From: Prevotella illustrans
GTDB taxonomy: Bacteria; Bacteroidota; Bacteroidia; Bacteroidales; Bacteroidaceae
DNA length: 42,622 nt
Assembly: GCF_017426725.1 (NCBI RefSeq)
Contig: NZ_JAERMS010000024.1
Span: 1 to 42,622, forward strand
Direction: 5' to 3'
The notes beneath the pieces were generated by a model that was not told the DNA's origin, searched no databases, and worked only from the letters and a program-made list of their open reading frames with translations. The translations under genes were made by a program, and so were the position numbers. Below are positions 1 through 9,536 of this stretch, piece after piece; within the stretch, counting starts at the first letter, position 1; the number at the start of each line of letters is the position of its first letter.

Positions 1-26
1 TGTCCCCACAAATTATCCGGTGAGCC
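1..26. repeat. Terminal inverted repeat-like sequence, left copy
   Basis: The first 17 bases (TGTCCCCACAAATTATC) match the reverse complement of 42200-42216 at 15 of 17 positions, and similarity continues weakly to about base 26 with a shared TGAxCC. The TG...CA polarity and GACCC-like inner part resemble insertion-sequence ends, perhaps of the IS3 type, but that family assignment is a guess. No transposase is recognisable next to it. The window begins exactly here, so anything further left cannot be judged. Confidence 0.4.
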
Positions 27-423
27 AACAAAACAAGAATATAAAAACAGTTTTTATATGTATGCGTTTTCACAAAATTATTTAGGACACTATTGGTTCA
101 ATGGTGCTTGTCCAATCATTCGTTGCCATGCGTTTTGTATAAGGCCTATACTTATAAGAGGCTTGATAAATCCAAATCAATCGTCAGAGAATGGCGAGAA
201 CATAGCCAAGTTTGCAATGAATTATCAATCGTTCTCTGTAAAATTATATATCTAAAGACCGGTTTGAGTTAAACACAAAAAGAGGATGGAGTAAAAGAAC
301 AAAAGACCGCCGACAAGGTGCCTTCGATGTAGCCAAGGCGTTAAATTATAACAAATAAACAGCATAAATATAACATGGTTATAGAATCTAAAGTAAATTT
401 ACGGAAAATTAGAATCGTGTTGA
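27..423. other. Gene-poor leader region upstream of folK
   Basis: About 400 bases without a supportable gene. One 65-codon ORF (58-255) has no recognisable domain, signal peptide or family character and is probably chance. No TAnnTTTG promoter with a matching upstream box was found directly before folK. The stretch may be decayed mobile-element sequence given the repeat-like end at base 1, but nothing in it proves this. Confidence 0.3.
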
Positions 424-822
424 ATGATACACACTATTATAATAGGAATAGGAAGCAACTTCGAATCGGAAGAAAACGTTCGCCGGGCTGGGAAAACGCT
501 CACGGGTCTGTTTCATGACTGCGTCTGGAGCCCTTTTATCAGGACCGAACCGGTCGGCATTTGCTCCAAGCCCTTTCTCAACGGGCTGCTTCGGGCTACC
601 ACGACTTTAGATGAGACGGAAATCAACCGCCTCTTGAAAGAGACGGAAAGCCAACTGGGCCGCAGTCCGGTAGACAAGCAGAACGGGAAAGTGACCATCG
701 ACCTCGACCTGATGGCTTTCGACGGGCAAAGACGACACGACCGTAACTGGCTGTTTCCGTTTCAGGAGCGACTTCTCAAGGCACTGAACAACAAACCCAA
801 TAACATAATAAGCATTATATGA
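424..822 (+). CDS. folK: 2-amino-4-hydroxy-6-hydroxymethyldihydropteridine diphosphokinase (HPPK)
   Basis: Transfers pyrophosphate from ATP to 6-hydroxymethyl-dihydropterin in cytosolic folate synthesis. The 132-residue product starts with the GSN motif of the family (IGIGSNFESEENV, near residue 10), has the RTEPVG segment near residue 40, and carries the metal/ATP signature LGRSP...IDLDLMAF at about residues 78-100, whose two Asp residues bind magnesium in known HPPKs. It is shorter than the E. coli enzyme (159 residues), with a trimmed C-terminus. The stop overlaps the start of the next gene (ATGA at 819-822), so the two are probably cotranscribed and translationally coupled. Confidence 0.9.
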   Translation: MIHTIIIGIGSNFESEENVRRAGKTLTGLFHDCVWSPFIRTEPVGICSKPFLNGLLRATTTLDETEINRLLKETESQLGRSPVDKQNGKVTIDLDLMAFDGQRRHDRNWLFPFQERLLKALNNKPNNIISII

Positions 823-2099
823 AAAATCGTTTTTTCTATCTTTTGCTGTTCTTGACATTCTTCGCGACGAACGGTATGGCTCAAGACTTCAGCAAGTACT
901 TTACCGACAAAACCCTGCGTATCAATTACACCTTTACCGGTGATGTCAGCAAACAGGACATCGCGGTCGACGAACTGTGCGTCGAACCTCGTTGGTGGGG
1001 CAAGCGCAACCGCCTGACCGAGGTGCCCATGGAGGGTAACGGGCAAATTATCGTGAAAGATCACGCCACAGGAGCCGTCATCTACCGCAACTCTTTCTCG
1101 ACTCTTTTCCAGGAATGGCTCTCCTATCCCGAAGCACAGACCACACGAAAGTCGTTCGAAAACGTTTTTCTCGTGCCCATGCCGCTCAAGAAAGCCGATG
1201 TTACCGTGGAATTATACAACAACCACCGCCAGATCATCACACAGATGACTCATACCGTCGATCCCACCGATATTCTCATCCGCCACACCGGTTATAAAGA
1301 CGTAACGCCCTATGAGACGCTGCAAATGCCAGACGACACCGCCCGTTGCATCCGTATTGCCTACATCGCCGAAGGATATCAGCCCTCCGAAATGCCGCTC
1401 TTTATAAAAGATGTAAAGGAAGCCATGGAAGCTATGTTTGCGCACGAACCCTTCAAGAGCCTGCGCAACCGGTTCCATATCGTAGCCGTCAAGGCGCCCT
1501 CCGTTGACAGTGGGACGAGCGAACCGCGTGCCGGCATTTGGAAGAACACGGCTCTTCACTCGCACTTCGACACGTTCTACAGCGAACGATATCTTACGAC
1601 ACTCCATCTGAAAGACCTCCACGAATGGTTGGCCGGCATCCCCTACGAGCATATCATCGTATTGGTAAACACAACAACCTACGGCGGTGGCGGCATACTG
1701 AACTCCTATAATCTCACCGCAGCCCATCACCCGAAGACCAAACCCGTCGTCGTACACGAGTTCGGGCATAGCTTCGCGGGCTTGGCCGACGAATATGCCT
1801 ACGAGGCGGAGGCCATCCCCATGTATCCTAAAGATACCGAACCTTGGGAAGCCAACATTACCACGCTGAAAGATTTTCATAGCAAATGGGAAAATATGCT
1901 TGATAAACGAACGAAGATACCTACACCGCTGAATCCCAAGCACATGGAGAAAGTCGGAGTCTACGAGGGTGCGGGCTATAGTCTGAAGGGCGTTTACCGT
2001 GCGTTCCAGGACTGCCGCATGCGCACCAATGAGAATCCGGAGTTCTGTCCGGTATGCCGCCGACAGATTGAACGCGTCATCCGCTTCTATACCGAATAG
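819..2099 (+). CDS. Secreted M64-family (IgA peptidase-like) metallopeptidase
   Basis: A 426-residue protein with a signal peptide (MKNRFFYLLLFLTFFATNGMAQ) and thus exported. The N-terminal roughly 130 residues look like the M64 beta-sandwich domain; the catalytic half contains HEFGHSFAGLADE at residues 313-325, giving zinc ligands H313 and H317, catalytic E314 and the downstream Asp (D324) expected for M64. M64 includes the Clostridium ramosum IgA protease, but most Bacteroidetes members have unknown substrates, so IgA cleavage should not be assumed. A CRMR...CPVCRRQIERV cysteine-bearing tail ends the protein. It overlaps folK by four bases and is followed by a convergent terminator. Confidence 0.85.
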   Translation: MKNRFFYLLLFLTFFATNGMAQDFSKYFTDKTLRINYTFTGDVSKQDIAVDELCVEPRWWGKRNRLTEVPMEGNGQIIVKDHATGAVIYRNSFSTLFQEWLSYPEAQTTRKSFENVFLVPMPLKKADVTVELYNNHRQIITQMTHTVDPTDILIRHTGYKDVTPYETLQMPDDTARCIRIAYIAEGYQPSEMPLFIKDVKEAMEAMFAHEPFKSLRNRFHIVAVKAPSVDSGTSEPRAGIWKNTALHSHFDTFYSERYLTTLHLKDLHEWLAGIPYEHIIVLVNTTTYGGGGILNSYNLTAAHHPKTKPVVVHEFGHSFAGLADEYAYEAEAIPMYPKDTEPWEANITTLKDFHSKWENMLDKRTKIPTPLNPKHMEKVGVYEGAGYSLKGVYRAFQDCRMRTNENPEFCPVCRRQIERVIRFYTE

Positions 2100-2124
2100 T
2101 ACCGACAAGACCAAACCATATAAC

Positions 2125-2171
2125 CAAGAGAAGGAAGACCGCCGCTTTGCGAGGCAGTCTTCCTTCTCTTG
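2125..2171. terminator. Convergent hairpin terminator
   Basis: Perfect 15-base stem (CAAGAGAAGGAAGAC at 2125-2139 against 2157-2171) with a 17-base loop, between the converging M64 peptidase gene and the TonB receptor gene. There is no clear T-tract on either side, so efficiency is uncertain, but position and stem strength suggest a shared terminator. Confidence 0.7.
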
Positions 2172-2219
2172 ATATTATCAGGCTACGGGACGGTGGTGAC
2201 ATCGCAACCTCACGATACG

Positions 2220-4551
2220 CTAATAGCTGACCTTCACCCCCACGTAATAAGTACGTGGCTGTGACGGTCCGTAGATATAGGCCGCGTCTCTGTTCCATCC
2301 TCGGTCTATATCTTTCTGATAGGCATCCGTCAGGTTCTGTACGCCGCCATTCAACTGCACCTTTACTCCATCAATCGGTTTGATGTCGTAGGTAAGTTTC
2401 AGGTTAAGCGTCATGAACGCGGGGGTATTGACAGCCACGGGCTTCGCTACTCCCGAACCGGCCGCATGCCCCACGAGCATACCGCCCGTATAGTTACCCG
2501 TCAAGCCCATCGTGAATCTCTTTACAGGCTCTACGGTTGCCGTGAAATAACCGTAAAGATTAGGTGTGCGCATCATTTTCCGTTCTTTCGGGGCCTCTTC
2601 ATCCCAAACCACGGCTTCCTTGTAGCGACTTTGCTGCCAGGTTATGCCAGCCTGTAATTGAAACAGGCGCGAGAAGGCCGCTTTTCCCTCTACGTTCAAG
2701 CCCAATACCGTCGCCGCGTTAGCATTGTAACGCTCCAATATTCCGTTACCGAACGCGTCTTTCTCTTCCAGTTTGCGTTGGGCGAATACGTCGTCAAGAT
2801 GAGTAAAGAAGCCCTCAATGAGCAGATTGGTCTGCACTTTACCAAACACGTGATACATGTCGGCCGAAAGGCTTATGCTGTTTGACCTCTCTTCTTTCAG
2901 TCCGGATGCCAACCGTGTCTTCAGGCGCTCTCCTCCGGCCAGCGTTGTATGCAGGTCTTCGTCAAATGTCTGCGGCGCACGGAAACCTCCGGCATAGGTC
3001 AGACGCAGGTTTATCTCTTCAATAGGGTTGAAACGCAAGTTCGCGCGCGGACTGAAAATAAGCTGCTTTATCAAGTTGTGCTTGTCTACACGGCCGCCCA
3101 GCAACAGGCTCCACCGCTCATTCTTCCATTCATTCTGGAAGAAAAGACTGCCCACACGCACGTGCTGCCGTGTGATGACATTGTAGCCAAGCGCATGGTC
3201 TTTCAATCCATCATAGCTATACTCTGCGCCCAATGTAAAGTCGGCCGGCATAAATCCCAGACGGGCAAAGGAATGAACAAACTGCATTCCGCCCAAAACA
3301 TTCAGGTCGCGCGTCTTGCTGTAGGCTTTCAGGCGAATCGTCACCAGTACCCCCGTAATAGCTGTCACGCGACACGCTTTGGAACGAGGCGTAAGCAGTC
3401 AGGTGATTCAATCCGTCAGGCGTAAAAAGATCATAGCCCAAATTGCCACCATGGATTTCATGTCGAAGCTGTTCGGCGATATTCGACTCGTGCGCCGGCA
3501 AACCAAGATGATTGCCGCCTCGTCTGAATTCATTCAAGGCATGATACTGCAACGTAAGTTTGGAATAATTGCTCAACCGCAAAAACGAATTGAGTCCGAC
3601 GGTCTTGTTGACCAACTTGGGCAAATCCGTAAACCCGTCATGGTCGCGGTCATAGCCGTCACGGTGGCGACTGCTGGCATAGACTGAGAAACCGGCTCGG
3701 TTGTTTTTCGAGACAATCGACGTGTTGAGAGTGGTGCTGTTGTCAAAAGACTTCCCGCCTTCCATGCCCATCAACGTGTGCGACAACTCGGCCCAATTGC
3801 CCGTAGGCTCTTTCGTTATGATATTGATGGTACCGCCTATGGCTGACGAACCAAACAAGGCAGAGCCTCCTCCACGTGCCACCTCCACACGTTCTACCAT
3901 GTTGGCAGGAATCTGTTCCAGACCATACACTCCTTGCAATGCCGTAAATACGGGGCGCGAGTCGATGAGTATCTGCGAATAGTGGCCGTCGAGCCCATTG
4001 ATACGCACTTGCGAGAAGCCGCAGTTGGCACAGTTGTCCTCCGTCCTTACACCCGGCTGGAAGTTAAGTCCTTGAGCCAGACACAACGACTGGGTGATAT
4101 CAAACATCCGGGTGTCGATAACATTAACCAATGTTGGTGCGTTACGCCGCAACGAAAGGCTCCGGTTGGACGATACGACAACCTCGTCCAGCGATATCTC
4201 ATCTTCCGTCAGCGAGAAGTCGAGCGTGCTTTGCACGTTGCCCACCACGTTTATCGGCTGCCGTGCCGAACGATATCCGGCCATCCTCACCTCAATGGTC
4301 TGCCTGCCTTCGGGTAAATTTTCCAACCGGTATCGGCCTTCCGCGTCGGTCACGTTGACCAGCATGGTGCCCAATATCTTCACACTGACATGCGATAAAG
4401 GCTCGCCTGTCTTTTTCTCCTTAATCACTCCCGAGATGCTCGCCCCGGTTCTCCTGCTCGGCGATTCGGCCCAAGCGGTTGTAAAAACGCACAACGACAG
4501 TAGCAGCGCAAGCATACCACCACGTTGAATTACTTTTATTCTATTCATCAT
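2220..4551 (-). pseudogene. TonB-dependent receptor, frameshifted
   Basis: Two overlapping minus-strand frames together encode one outer-membrane receptor of roughly 770 residues. The upstream frame (from 4551) has a signal peptide (MMNRIKVIQRGG...VFTTAWA), a carboxypeptidase-regulatory-like domain (ISGVIKEKKTGEPL...), and a plug with VRINGLDGHYSQILIDSRPV and RVEVARGGGSALFG. The downstream frame (to 2220) holds the rest of the barrel and ends with an aromatic beta strand (YYVGVKVSY). The reading frame must move by +1 at about 3320-3355, where a run of five G and an AAA occur; removing one A from GAAAGCC gives a smooth SPEAYSKTRDLN. The start is set at 4551 because a promoter lies at 4595-4627, inside the longer open frame. 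Ligand unknown; catecholate-siderophore/haem-type receptors have similar plugs. Confidence 0.85.
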
Positions 4552-4594
4552 ACTTTCTTGCTTTTGATAAATTTTAGAGTCATTATCTATTGAC

Positions 4595-4627
4595 GCAAAG
4601 GTAATCTCTCCCTTGCTTTCGGACAAT
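4595..4627 (-). promoter_or_regulatory. Bacteroidetes-type promoter of the TonB receptor
   Basis: On the minus strand, -7 box TACCTTTG (4603-4596) followed by C, with ATTG upstream (4627-4624) and a 20-base spacer. This matches the Bacteroidetes sigma-ABfr consensus and places transcription start around 4590, consistent with translation from 4551. Confidence 0.7.
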
Positions 4628-5121
4628 ACCTAAAAGCTATGAATATATCTTGGCACGCGTTACCGAGTTTTAAGTAAAGCCTTATACTAAAAATGGCCGG
4701 CTAAACATTTTTAATATGTAAGCTTTATATGGATAAAAGCTGACACACCCATAGTAAATCTCTCATTTTGTAAAGAAAACCAACCAAAATTTAACATTTA
4801 AAAACACCACCGTTTAGCGAAAAAAGAATAGAAAACAAGCCGTTATTTTGCCATTGTTGAGCTTTTTCGCCCTCAAAGGGCAGCTTTGAAAAGCTGAAAG
4901 TTATGCTTTTAGAGAGTCAAAGGGCTGCAATGATAACGCAAAAAGGCAACAAATAACGACCATTTTCTATGCAAAATACCCTCAAACAGATGGTCGCGAA
5001 ATCACAAGAAAACCTAATAAACTGACTGACAGCAGTTTACAAACATCATGAAAAATGGCGTTTTTTCAACCAAAAGATAAGTCGATTGAAAATAATCGAA
5101 GGATTTTGAGGCTTTTGTAAA
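4628..5121. repeat. Intergenic region with mosaic repeat, copy A
   Basis: About 500 bases without a gene. From about 4820 to 5100 it contains low-complexity, self-complementary pieces, including AAAGGGCTGC followed by ATGATAACGCAAA (4919-4942), which matches 30360-30383 at 22 of 24 positions, and an ACAAACATC...GGCGTTTTTTC...CCAA block (about 5038-5073) resembling 30433-30470. The part near 4628-4800 is AT-rich with nothing recognisable; no cobalamin riboswitch was seen before the receptor gene. Confidence 0.5.
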
Positions 5122-5143
5122 ATAAATTCGGAATGGAATTTAT
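5122..5143 (-). terminator. AT-rich hairpin at the end of the DUF5715 gene
   Basis: Stem ATAAATTC/GAATTTAT (8 bp) with loop GGAATG; on the minus strand it is followed by TTTTAC. The stop codon of the minus-strand gene (5142-5140) lies in the stem. Confidence 0.45.
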
Positions 5144-5952
5144 CTGACGGTGATGTGGAAACAACCCTGATGCACCTCATACTTTATCCAACAACGGTTG
5201 GACTGCCGCATGTCGCGCAGCACCTCGCTCAACACCCATTTCAGGCTGTCGTTGCGCACTTCACGCCGGGGTTGGTCGGCTGTCTGAACGGTTTTGTAAC
5301 GATTGTAGCACACGTCGAAGGTCGTTCCATAGAGATGGCACGAATTTTCGGTGGCGTTCTGGTTGCGCCCCCGCAACTTAGTCACGTCGGCCTTGCTTCG
5401 CAATACGCTCGTGACAATGATCTTATGCAAAGGTATGCCCTTTATCTGCAAGCTGTCGAAGAAGTTACGGCCTATCTCCTGAAGCAACGCAGAGGCACGG
5501 GGAACAAGATAAGGCACGCTATTGTTGAGGTTATCTACATAAAAATAAGGATTGCTACCCACGTAAACCAGCTCGGTTTTTCGTGCTTCGGCATCGGTAC
5601 GATTGGCTACCGGCTTCACGCCCCAGCGTTGTGCCGAAAGCAGTTGTACGTCATTCTGATCGGGAAAGGTGTTTCCGAAATGCGGAACGCTCAGGATTCG
5701 ATTCTTGACAGGTGTGCCATCGCTCTTGAAAAAACGAGTGAAAGCAAGCGGTAACGAATCGGTAACGATTTGGGATTGCGCAACAATGGTATCAACAGGC
5801 TGCCGCGACGCCAGAAACGTATCGACAGAAGTCGGCAAAGCAGCCTTCGGAGAACGAGAAGAGGCCACTTCGGGAAAGACACATCTTACCATTCCCAAAG
5901 CAACTACAATGATACCAAAACCTTGAATATATCTTTTCTTACTCAAAATCAT
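5140..5952 (-). CDS. DUF5715 family protein, possible peptidoglycan DD-peptidase fold
   Basis: A 270-residue protein with an N-terminal membrane segment/signal anchor (about residues 9-22), hence periplasmic-facing. The C-terminal half resembles the Bacteroidales DUF5715 family. S204-x-H206...G209...D213 has the spacing of the SxHxxGxxxD zinc-site motif of M15/VanX-type peptidases, and the last residues contain E259, H261 and H266, which could supply the remaining ligand and base. However the usual ExxH is not present, so enzymatic activity is an inference. It is transcribed alone and divergently from phoH. Confidence 0.7.
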   Translation of the reverse strand: MILSKKRYIQGFGIIVVALGMVRCVFPEVASSRSPKAALPTSVDTFLASRQPVDTIVAQSQIVTDSLPLAFTRFFKSDGTPVKNRILSVPHFGNTFPDQNDVQLLSAQRWGVKPVANRTDAEARKTELVYVGSNPYFYVDNLNNSVPYLVPRASALLQEIGRNFFDSLQIKGIPLHKIIVTSVLRSKADVTKLRGRNQNATENSCHLYGTTFDVCYNRYKTVQTADQPRREVRNDSLKWVLSEVLRDMRQSNRCWIKYEVHQGCFHITVR

Positions 5953-5977
5953 TTTCCGTTTTCCTTGCTTTGTGGCA

Positions 5978-5985
5978 CAAAGGTA
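5978..5985 (-). promoter_or_regulatory. Candidate -7 box for the DUF5715 gene
   Basis: TACCTTTG on the minus strand 26 bases upstream of the ATG. No good -33 box at 19-21 bases, so support rests on the -7 box and position alone. Confidence 0.4.
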
Positions 5986-6003
5986 ACAAAAAGCAAAGAT
6001 ATC

Positions 6004-6035
6004 TTTGTCGTATTCGTTGTTTTTTTATATTTTTG
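6004..6035 (+). promoter_or_regulatory. Bacteroidetes-type promoter of the phoH operon
   Basis: TTTG at 6004-6007, 20-base spacer, TATTTTTG at 6028-6035. It lies 35 bases before the phoH start and probably drives the long downstream gene run. Confidence 0.75.
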
Positions 6036-6069
6036 CAGCGTAATTACAATTAAGTAAAGACTCCTTATT

Positions 6070-7083
6070 TTGATAGAGAAGCATATTGTTCTTGAAGACA
6101 TTGACCCCGTTGCGTTTTACGGTGTCAACAATGGCCACTTACAGATGGTCAAGTCTCTTTTCCCTAAACTGCGTGTAGCGGCACGCGGTGACGTAGTTAG
6201 AGTGCTGGGAGATGAAGAAGAAATGGCCAAATTTGAAGAGGCCATCGAACGCATACGCAAGCATATACTCAAGTATAACCAGATAAACGACGAAGACATT
6301 CTCGATATTATCAATGGTCATGCCACCAAGGCCGACGCGGTAAAAGGCGTTTTGGTTTACAGCATTTCGGGACGACCCATCAAGAGTCGCAGCCATAATC
6401 AGCAGAAATTGATTGACGCCGTAGAGAAGAACGACATGGTATTTGCCGTTGGGCCGGCCGGAACGGGCAAAACTTATCTCAGCATTGCGCTGGCTGTAAG
6501 GGCCTTGAAAGAGAAGACCGTCAAGAAAATCATCTTGTCGCGTCCGGCTGTTGAAGCGGGTGAGAAGCTCGGATTCCTACCCGGCGACATGAAAGATAAG
6601 ATTGATCCCTACCTGCAACCACTCTACGACGCGCTCGAAGACATGATTCCAACCGTGAAATTGCAGGATATGATGGAGAAACACGTCATTCAGATTGCCC
6701 CTTTAGCCTTCATGCGAGGCCGCACACTGAGCGACGCCGTCGTAATTTTGGACGAAGCACAGAACACGACTCCCCAACAAATCCGTATGTTTCTGACCCG
6801 TATGGGATGGAATACGAAGATGATTGTTACGGGCGACATGACGCAGATAGACCTACCTCGTGAGCAGAAAAGCGGACTAAAAGAAGCGCTTAACATACTG
6901 GGCGACGTGGAAGGAATAGGTGTGGTGAAGCTGGGAGAGAAAGATATTGTACGTCATAAGCTCGTTACCCGTATCGTCAATGCCTACGATGCTTACGACA
7001 AAGCAAACGAAGAAGATAAGAAAACGAATAAAAACAAGGTTTTAAAATCAAATATCCCCAATGAAAGCATTAACCAAAACTGA
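6070..7083 (+). CDS. phoH: PhoH-like P-loop ATPase
   Basis: Cytosolic PhoH-family ATPase of 337 residues; family members are linked to RNA metabolism, but the precise role is unsettled. The N-terminal about 95 residues form the KH-like part, followed by Walker A GPAGTGKT at 128-135 and Walker [10 protein letters not shown] in the C-terminal half, then [11 protein letters not shown]. The start is TTG; the sequence [21 protein letters not shown] matches the usual beginning of Bacteroidales homologs and no better ATG exists. The 3' end overlaps purC by 23 bases, suggesting cotranscription. Confidence 0.88.
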   Translation: MIEKHIVLEDIDPVAFYGVNNGHLQMVKSLFPKLRVAARGDVVRVLGDEEEMAKFEEAIERIRKHILKYNQINDEDILDIINGHATKADAVKGVLVYSISGRPIKSRSHNQQKLIDAVEKNDMVFAVGPAGTGKTYLSIALAVRALKEKTVKKIILSRPAVEAGEKLGFLPGDMKDKIDPYLQPLYDALEDMIPTVKLQDMMEKHVIQIAPLAFMRGRTLSDAVVILDEAQNTTPQQIRMFLTRMGWNTKMIVTGDMTQIDLPREQKSGLKEALNILGDVEGIGVVKLGEKDIVRHKLVTRIVNAYDAYDKANEEDKKTNKNKVLKSNIPNESINQN

Positions 7084-8011
7084 CTTCCATTTTGATGGAC
7101 AAAAGAGTGTTTACCACGGTAAAGTACGTGATGTATATAACATCAATGACGACCTCATGGTGATGGTTGCCACCGACAGAATATCCGCTTTCGACGTGGT
7201 GCTGCCTAAAGGAATCCCTTTTAAGGGTCAGGTGCTGAACCAAATCGCCGCCAAATTCCTGGATGCGACAAGCGATATCTGTCCCAACTGGAAACTGGCG
7301 ACCCCCGATCCCATGGTTACGGTAGGCCTGAAGTGCGAAGGTTTCCGTGTCGAAATGATTATTCGAGCCATTCTGACCGGCAGTGCATGGCGCGAATACA
7401 AGAATGGTTGCCGTGAGATTTGTGGTGTAAAGTTGCCCGAAGGCATGCGTGAGAACGAGCGATTCCCTGAACCCATTGTCACTCCTACGACCAAAGCAGA
7501 CGAAGGCCACGACCTGAACATCTCGAAAGAAGAAATCATCAGTCAGGGTATCGTGTCGGCCGAAGACTACGCCATCATGGAAGATTATACCCGTAAGCTA
7601 TTCAAACGCGGACAGGAAATTGCCGCTAAGCAGGGCCTCATCCTCGTAGATACAAAGTATGAGTTTGGCAAGCGCGATGGCAAAGTATATCTGATTGACG
7701 AAATTCATACCCCCGACTCAAGCCGCTACTTCTATGCCGATGGCTACGAAGAGAAGTTTGAGAAAGGCGAAGCACAGAAGCAGCTGTCTAAGGAGTTTGT
7801 ACGTCAGTGGCTCATTGAGCACAACTTCATGAACGAACCCGGACAAACCATGCCTGAGATTACCGAAGAATACGCGGAAAGCGTGAGCGAACGGTACATC
7901 GAACTCTACGAGCATATCACCGGAGAAAAGTTTGATAAGGCCGTAGAAGAAGGCGACATCAATGCCCGTATCGAAAAGAACGTGAGCACCTATCTGGCCG
8001 GCCGAAAATAA
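7061..8011 (+). CDS. purC: Phosphoribosylaminoimidazole-succinocarboxamide synthase
   Basis: Purine synthesis: ATP-dependent joining of aspartate to CAIR to give SAICAR. The 316-residue product shows the conserved KVRDVY near residue 21, [13 protein letters not shown] at about 37-49, the substrate-loop region [10 protein letters not shown] near 107, and [27 protein letters not shown] near 200-225. Length fits the longer PurC form common in Bacteroidetes. It starts inside the end of phoH and menG begins one base after its stop, indicating an operon. Confidence 0.95.
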   Translation: MKALTKTDFHFDGQKSVYHGKVRDVYNINDDLMVMVATDRISAFDVVLPKGIPFKGQVLNQIAAKFLDATSDICPNWKLATPDPMVTVGLKCEGFRVEMIIRAILTGSAWREYKNGCREICGVKLPEGMRENERFPEPIVTPTTKADEGHDLNISKEEIISQGIVSAEDYAIMEDYTRKLFKRGQEIAAKQGLILVDTKYEFGKRDGKVYLIDEIHTPDSSRYFYADGYEEKFEKGEAQKQLSKEFVRQWLIEHNFMNEPGQTMPEITEEYAESVSERYIELYEHITGEKFDKAVEEGDINARIEKNVSTYLAGRK

Positions 8012-8012
8012 A

Positions 8013-8744
8013 ATGTACAAACAAGAAGAGATAAAACCTTACCACGAAGGTGACAAAGGACAACAGGTAGAGGCGATGTTTGACAACATTGCTTCTACCT
8101 ATGACACCTTAAACCACCGGCTGTCGTGGGATATTGACAAATACTGGCGCAAGAAAGCCATCAGGCAACTGGCCCCTTACCACCCGGAAAACATTCTGGA
8201 CGTGGCTACGGGCACAGCCGATTTTGCGCTACAAGCCGCCAAAATGCTCAAGCCGGTTCATCTAACAGGTTCGGATATCTCGGAAGGAATGATGAAGGTG
8301 GGCGAAGAAAAGGTGAAAGCAGCTGGACTAAGCCACATCATTTCCTTCGTAAAGGAAGACTGCATGCGGCTGAGTTTCGCCGACAACTCTTTCGATGCCG
8401 TGACGGCCGCTTTCGGAATACGCAACTTTCCCGACCTTGATCAAGGATTGAAAGAGATGTGTCGTGTGCTGAAAAAGGGCGGTCATCTGAGTGTTATCGA
8501 ACTAACGACACCCGTCTCATTCCCTATGAAACAACTGTTTTGGCTTTACGCCAACACGGTGCTTCCCCTTTATGGTAAAATAATCTCTAACGATGATAGC
8601 GCATATAGCTATCTGAACAAGACGATAGAAGCGTTCCCACAAGGCGAAACCATGATGGAGGTGCTCAAACGGGCCGGTTTTGCCAAAGTAAGTTTCAAGC
8701 GACTCACTTTCGGTATCTGCACCATGTACTTCGCGGAAAAATAA
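8013..8744 (+). CDS. menG: Demethylmenaquinone methyltransferase
   Basis: SAM-dependent C-methyltransferase of the UbiE/MenG family; final step of menaquinone synthesis in anaerobic Bacteroidales. The 243-residue protein has [21 protein letters not shown] near the N-terminus, SAM motif [13 protein letters not shown] at about residues 62-73, and the family signature [11 protein letters not shown] (about 130-140). Lack of ubiquinone in this group favours MenG over UbiE. It sits between purC and aroE with very short gaps. Confidence 0.92.
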   Translation: MYKQEEIKPYHEGDKGQQVEAMFDNIASTYDTLNHRLSWDIDKYWRKKAIRQLAPYHPENILDVATGTADFALQAAKMLKPVHLTGSDISEGMMKVGEEKVKAAGLSHIISFVKEDCMRLSFADNSFDAVTAAFGIRNFPDLDQGLKEMCRVLKKGGHLSVIELTTPVSFPMKQLFWLYANTVLPLYGKIISNDDSAYSYLNKTIEAFPQGETMMEVLKRAGFAKVSFKRLTFGICTMYFAEK

Positions 8745-8756
8745 AACAACAAGATT

Positions 8757-9503
8757 ATGGATAAATACGGACTGATTGGACTAACCCTTGGGCATTCGTT
8801 CTCGAAGAACTATTTCAATGAGAAATTCGAGAATGAGCATATCCATGCCACGTACATCAACTTCGAGATTCCATCCATCAAGGAACTGACCGAGGTCATC
8901 GCGCAGAATCCGGAACTGAAAGGATTCAACGTTACGATACCTTACAAGCAGCAGATAATGGACTATCTGGACAAAATCACGCCCGAAGCCAAAGCTATTG
9001 GTGCCGTCAATGTCGTGAAAGTTTCGCACAAAGGCAAGAAGACGACTCTGAAAGGCTACAACAGTGACGTTGTGGGATTCACGCGGAGCATAGAACCGCT
9101 GCTGGAACCGTGCCATAAGAAAGCGTTGATTTTGGGCACCGGCGGCGCTGCCAAGGCCATTGACTACGGTTTGAAGTCGTTGGGACTGGAAACGGTCTTT
9201 GTCAGTCGATATAAAAGTCCGGGAGTCATCACCTATGACGACATCACCGACAGCATGATGAAAGAATACAGAGTCATCGTCAACTGCACCCCCTGCGGCA
9301 TGTATCCGCATGCCGAAGAGTGTCCCCGGCTGCCCTATGAGGCCATGGACAGCCACACCCTGCTCTACGATCTGCTTTACAACCCTGACGAAACGAACTT
9401 CATGAAGCAAGGCGCCAAATATGGCGCGACCGTGAAAAACGGCTTGGAGATGTTGCTTTTGCAGGCTTTCGTGTCGTGGGATTTCTGGCATGAGGGCGAA
9501 TAG
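8757..9503 (+). CDS. aroE: Shikimate dehydrogenase
   Basis: Reduces 3-dehydroshikimate to shikimate with NADPH in aromatic amino acid synthesis. The 248-residue product contains the substrate site YGLIGLTLGHSFSKNYFN, the catalytic Lys motif NVTIPYKQ (about residues 59-66), NSDVVGF, and the nucleotide-binding GTGGAAKAI (about 127-135). It is somewhat shorter than E. coli AroE (272). It continues the phoH operon, twelve bases after menG. Confidence 0.93.
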   Translation: MDKYGLIGLTLGHSFSKNYFNEKFENEHIHATYINFEIPSIKELTEVIAQNPELKGFNVTIPYKQQIMDYLDKITPEAKAIGAVNVVKVSHKGKKTTLKGYNSDVVGFTRSIEPLLEPCHKKALILGTGGAAKAIDYGLKSLGLETVFVSRYKSPGVITYDDITDSMMKEYRVIVNCTPCGMYPHAEECPRLPYEAMDSHTLLYDLLYNPDETNFMKQGAKYGATVKNGLEMLLLQAFVSWDFWHEGE

Positions 9504-9536
9504 GAGGCAAAGATAACGGATATAAAAGAAAGAATC

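Noticed and set aside
58..255. 65-codon ORF at the window start
   Set aside because: No recognisable domain, signal or codon character; lies in probable decayed sequence.
1212..2114. 300-codon minus-strand ORF opposite the M64 peptidase
   Set aside because: Antisense shadow of a well-supported gene; no domain character.
4551..4626. 25-codon N-terminal extension of the TonB receptor
   Set aside because: The consensus promoter at 4595-4627 lies in it and the signal peptide starts at 4551.
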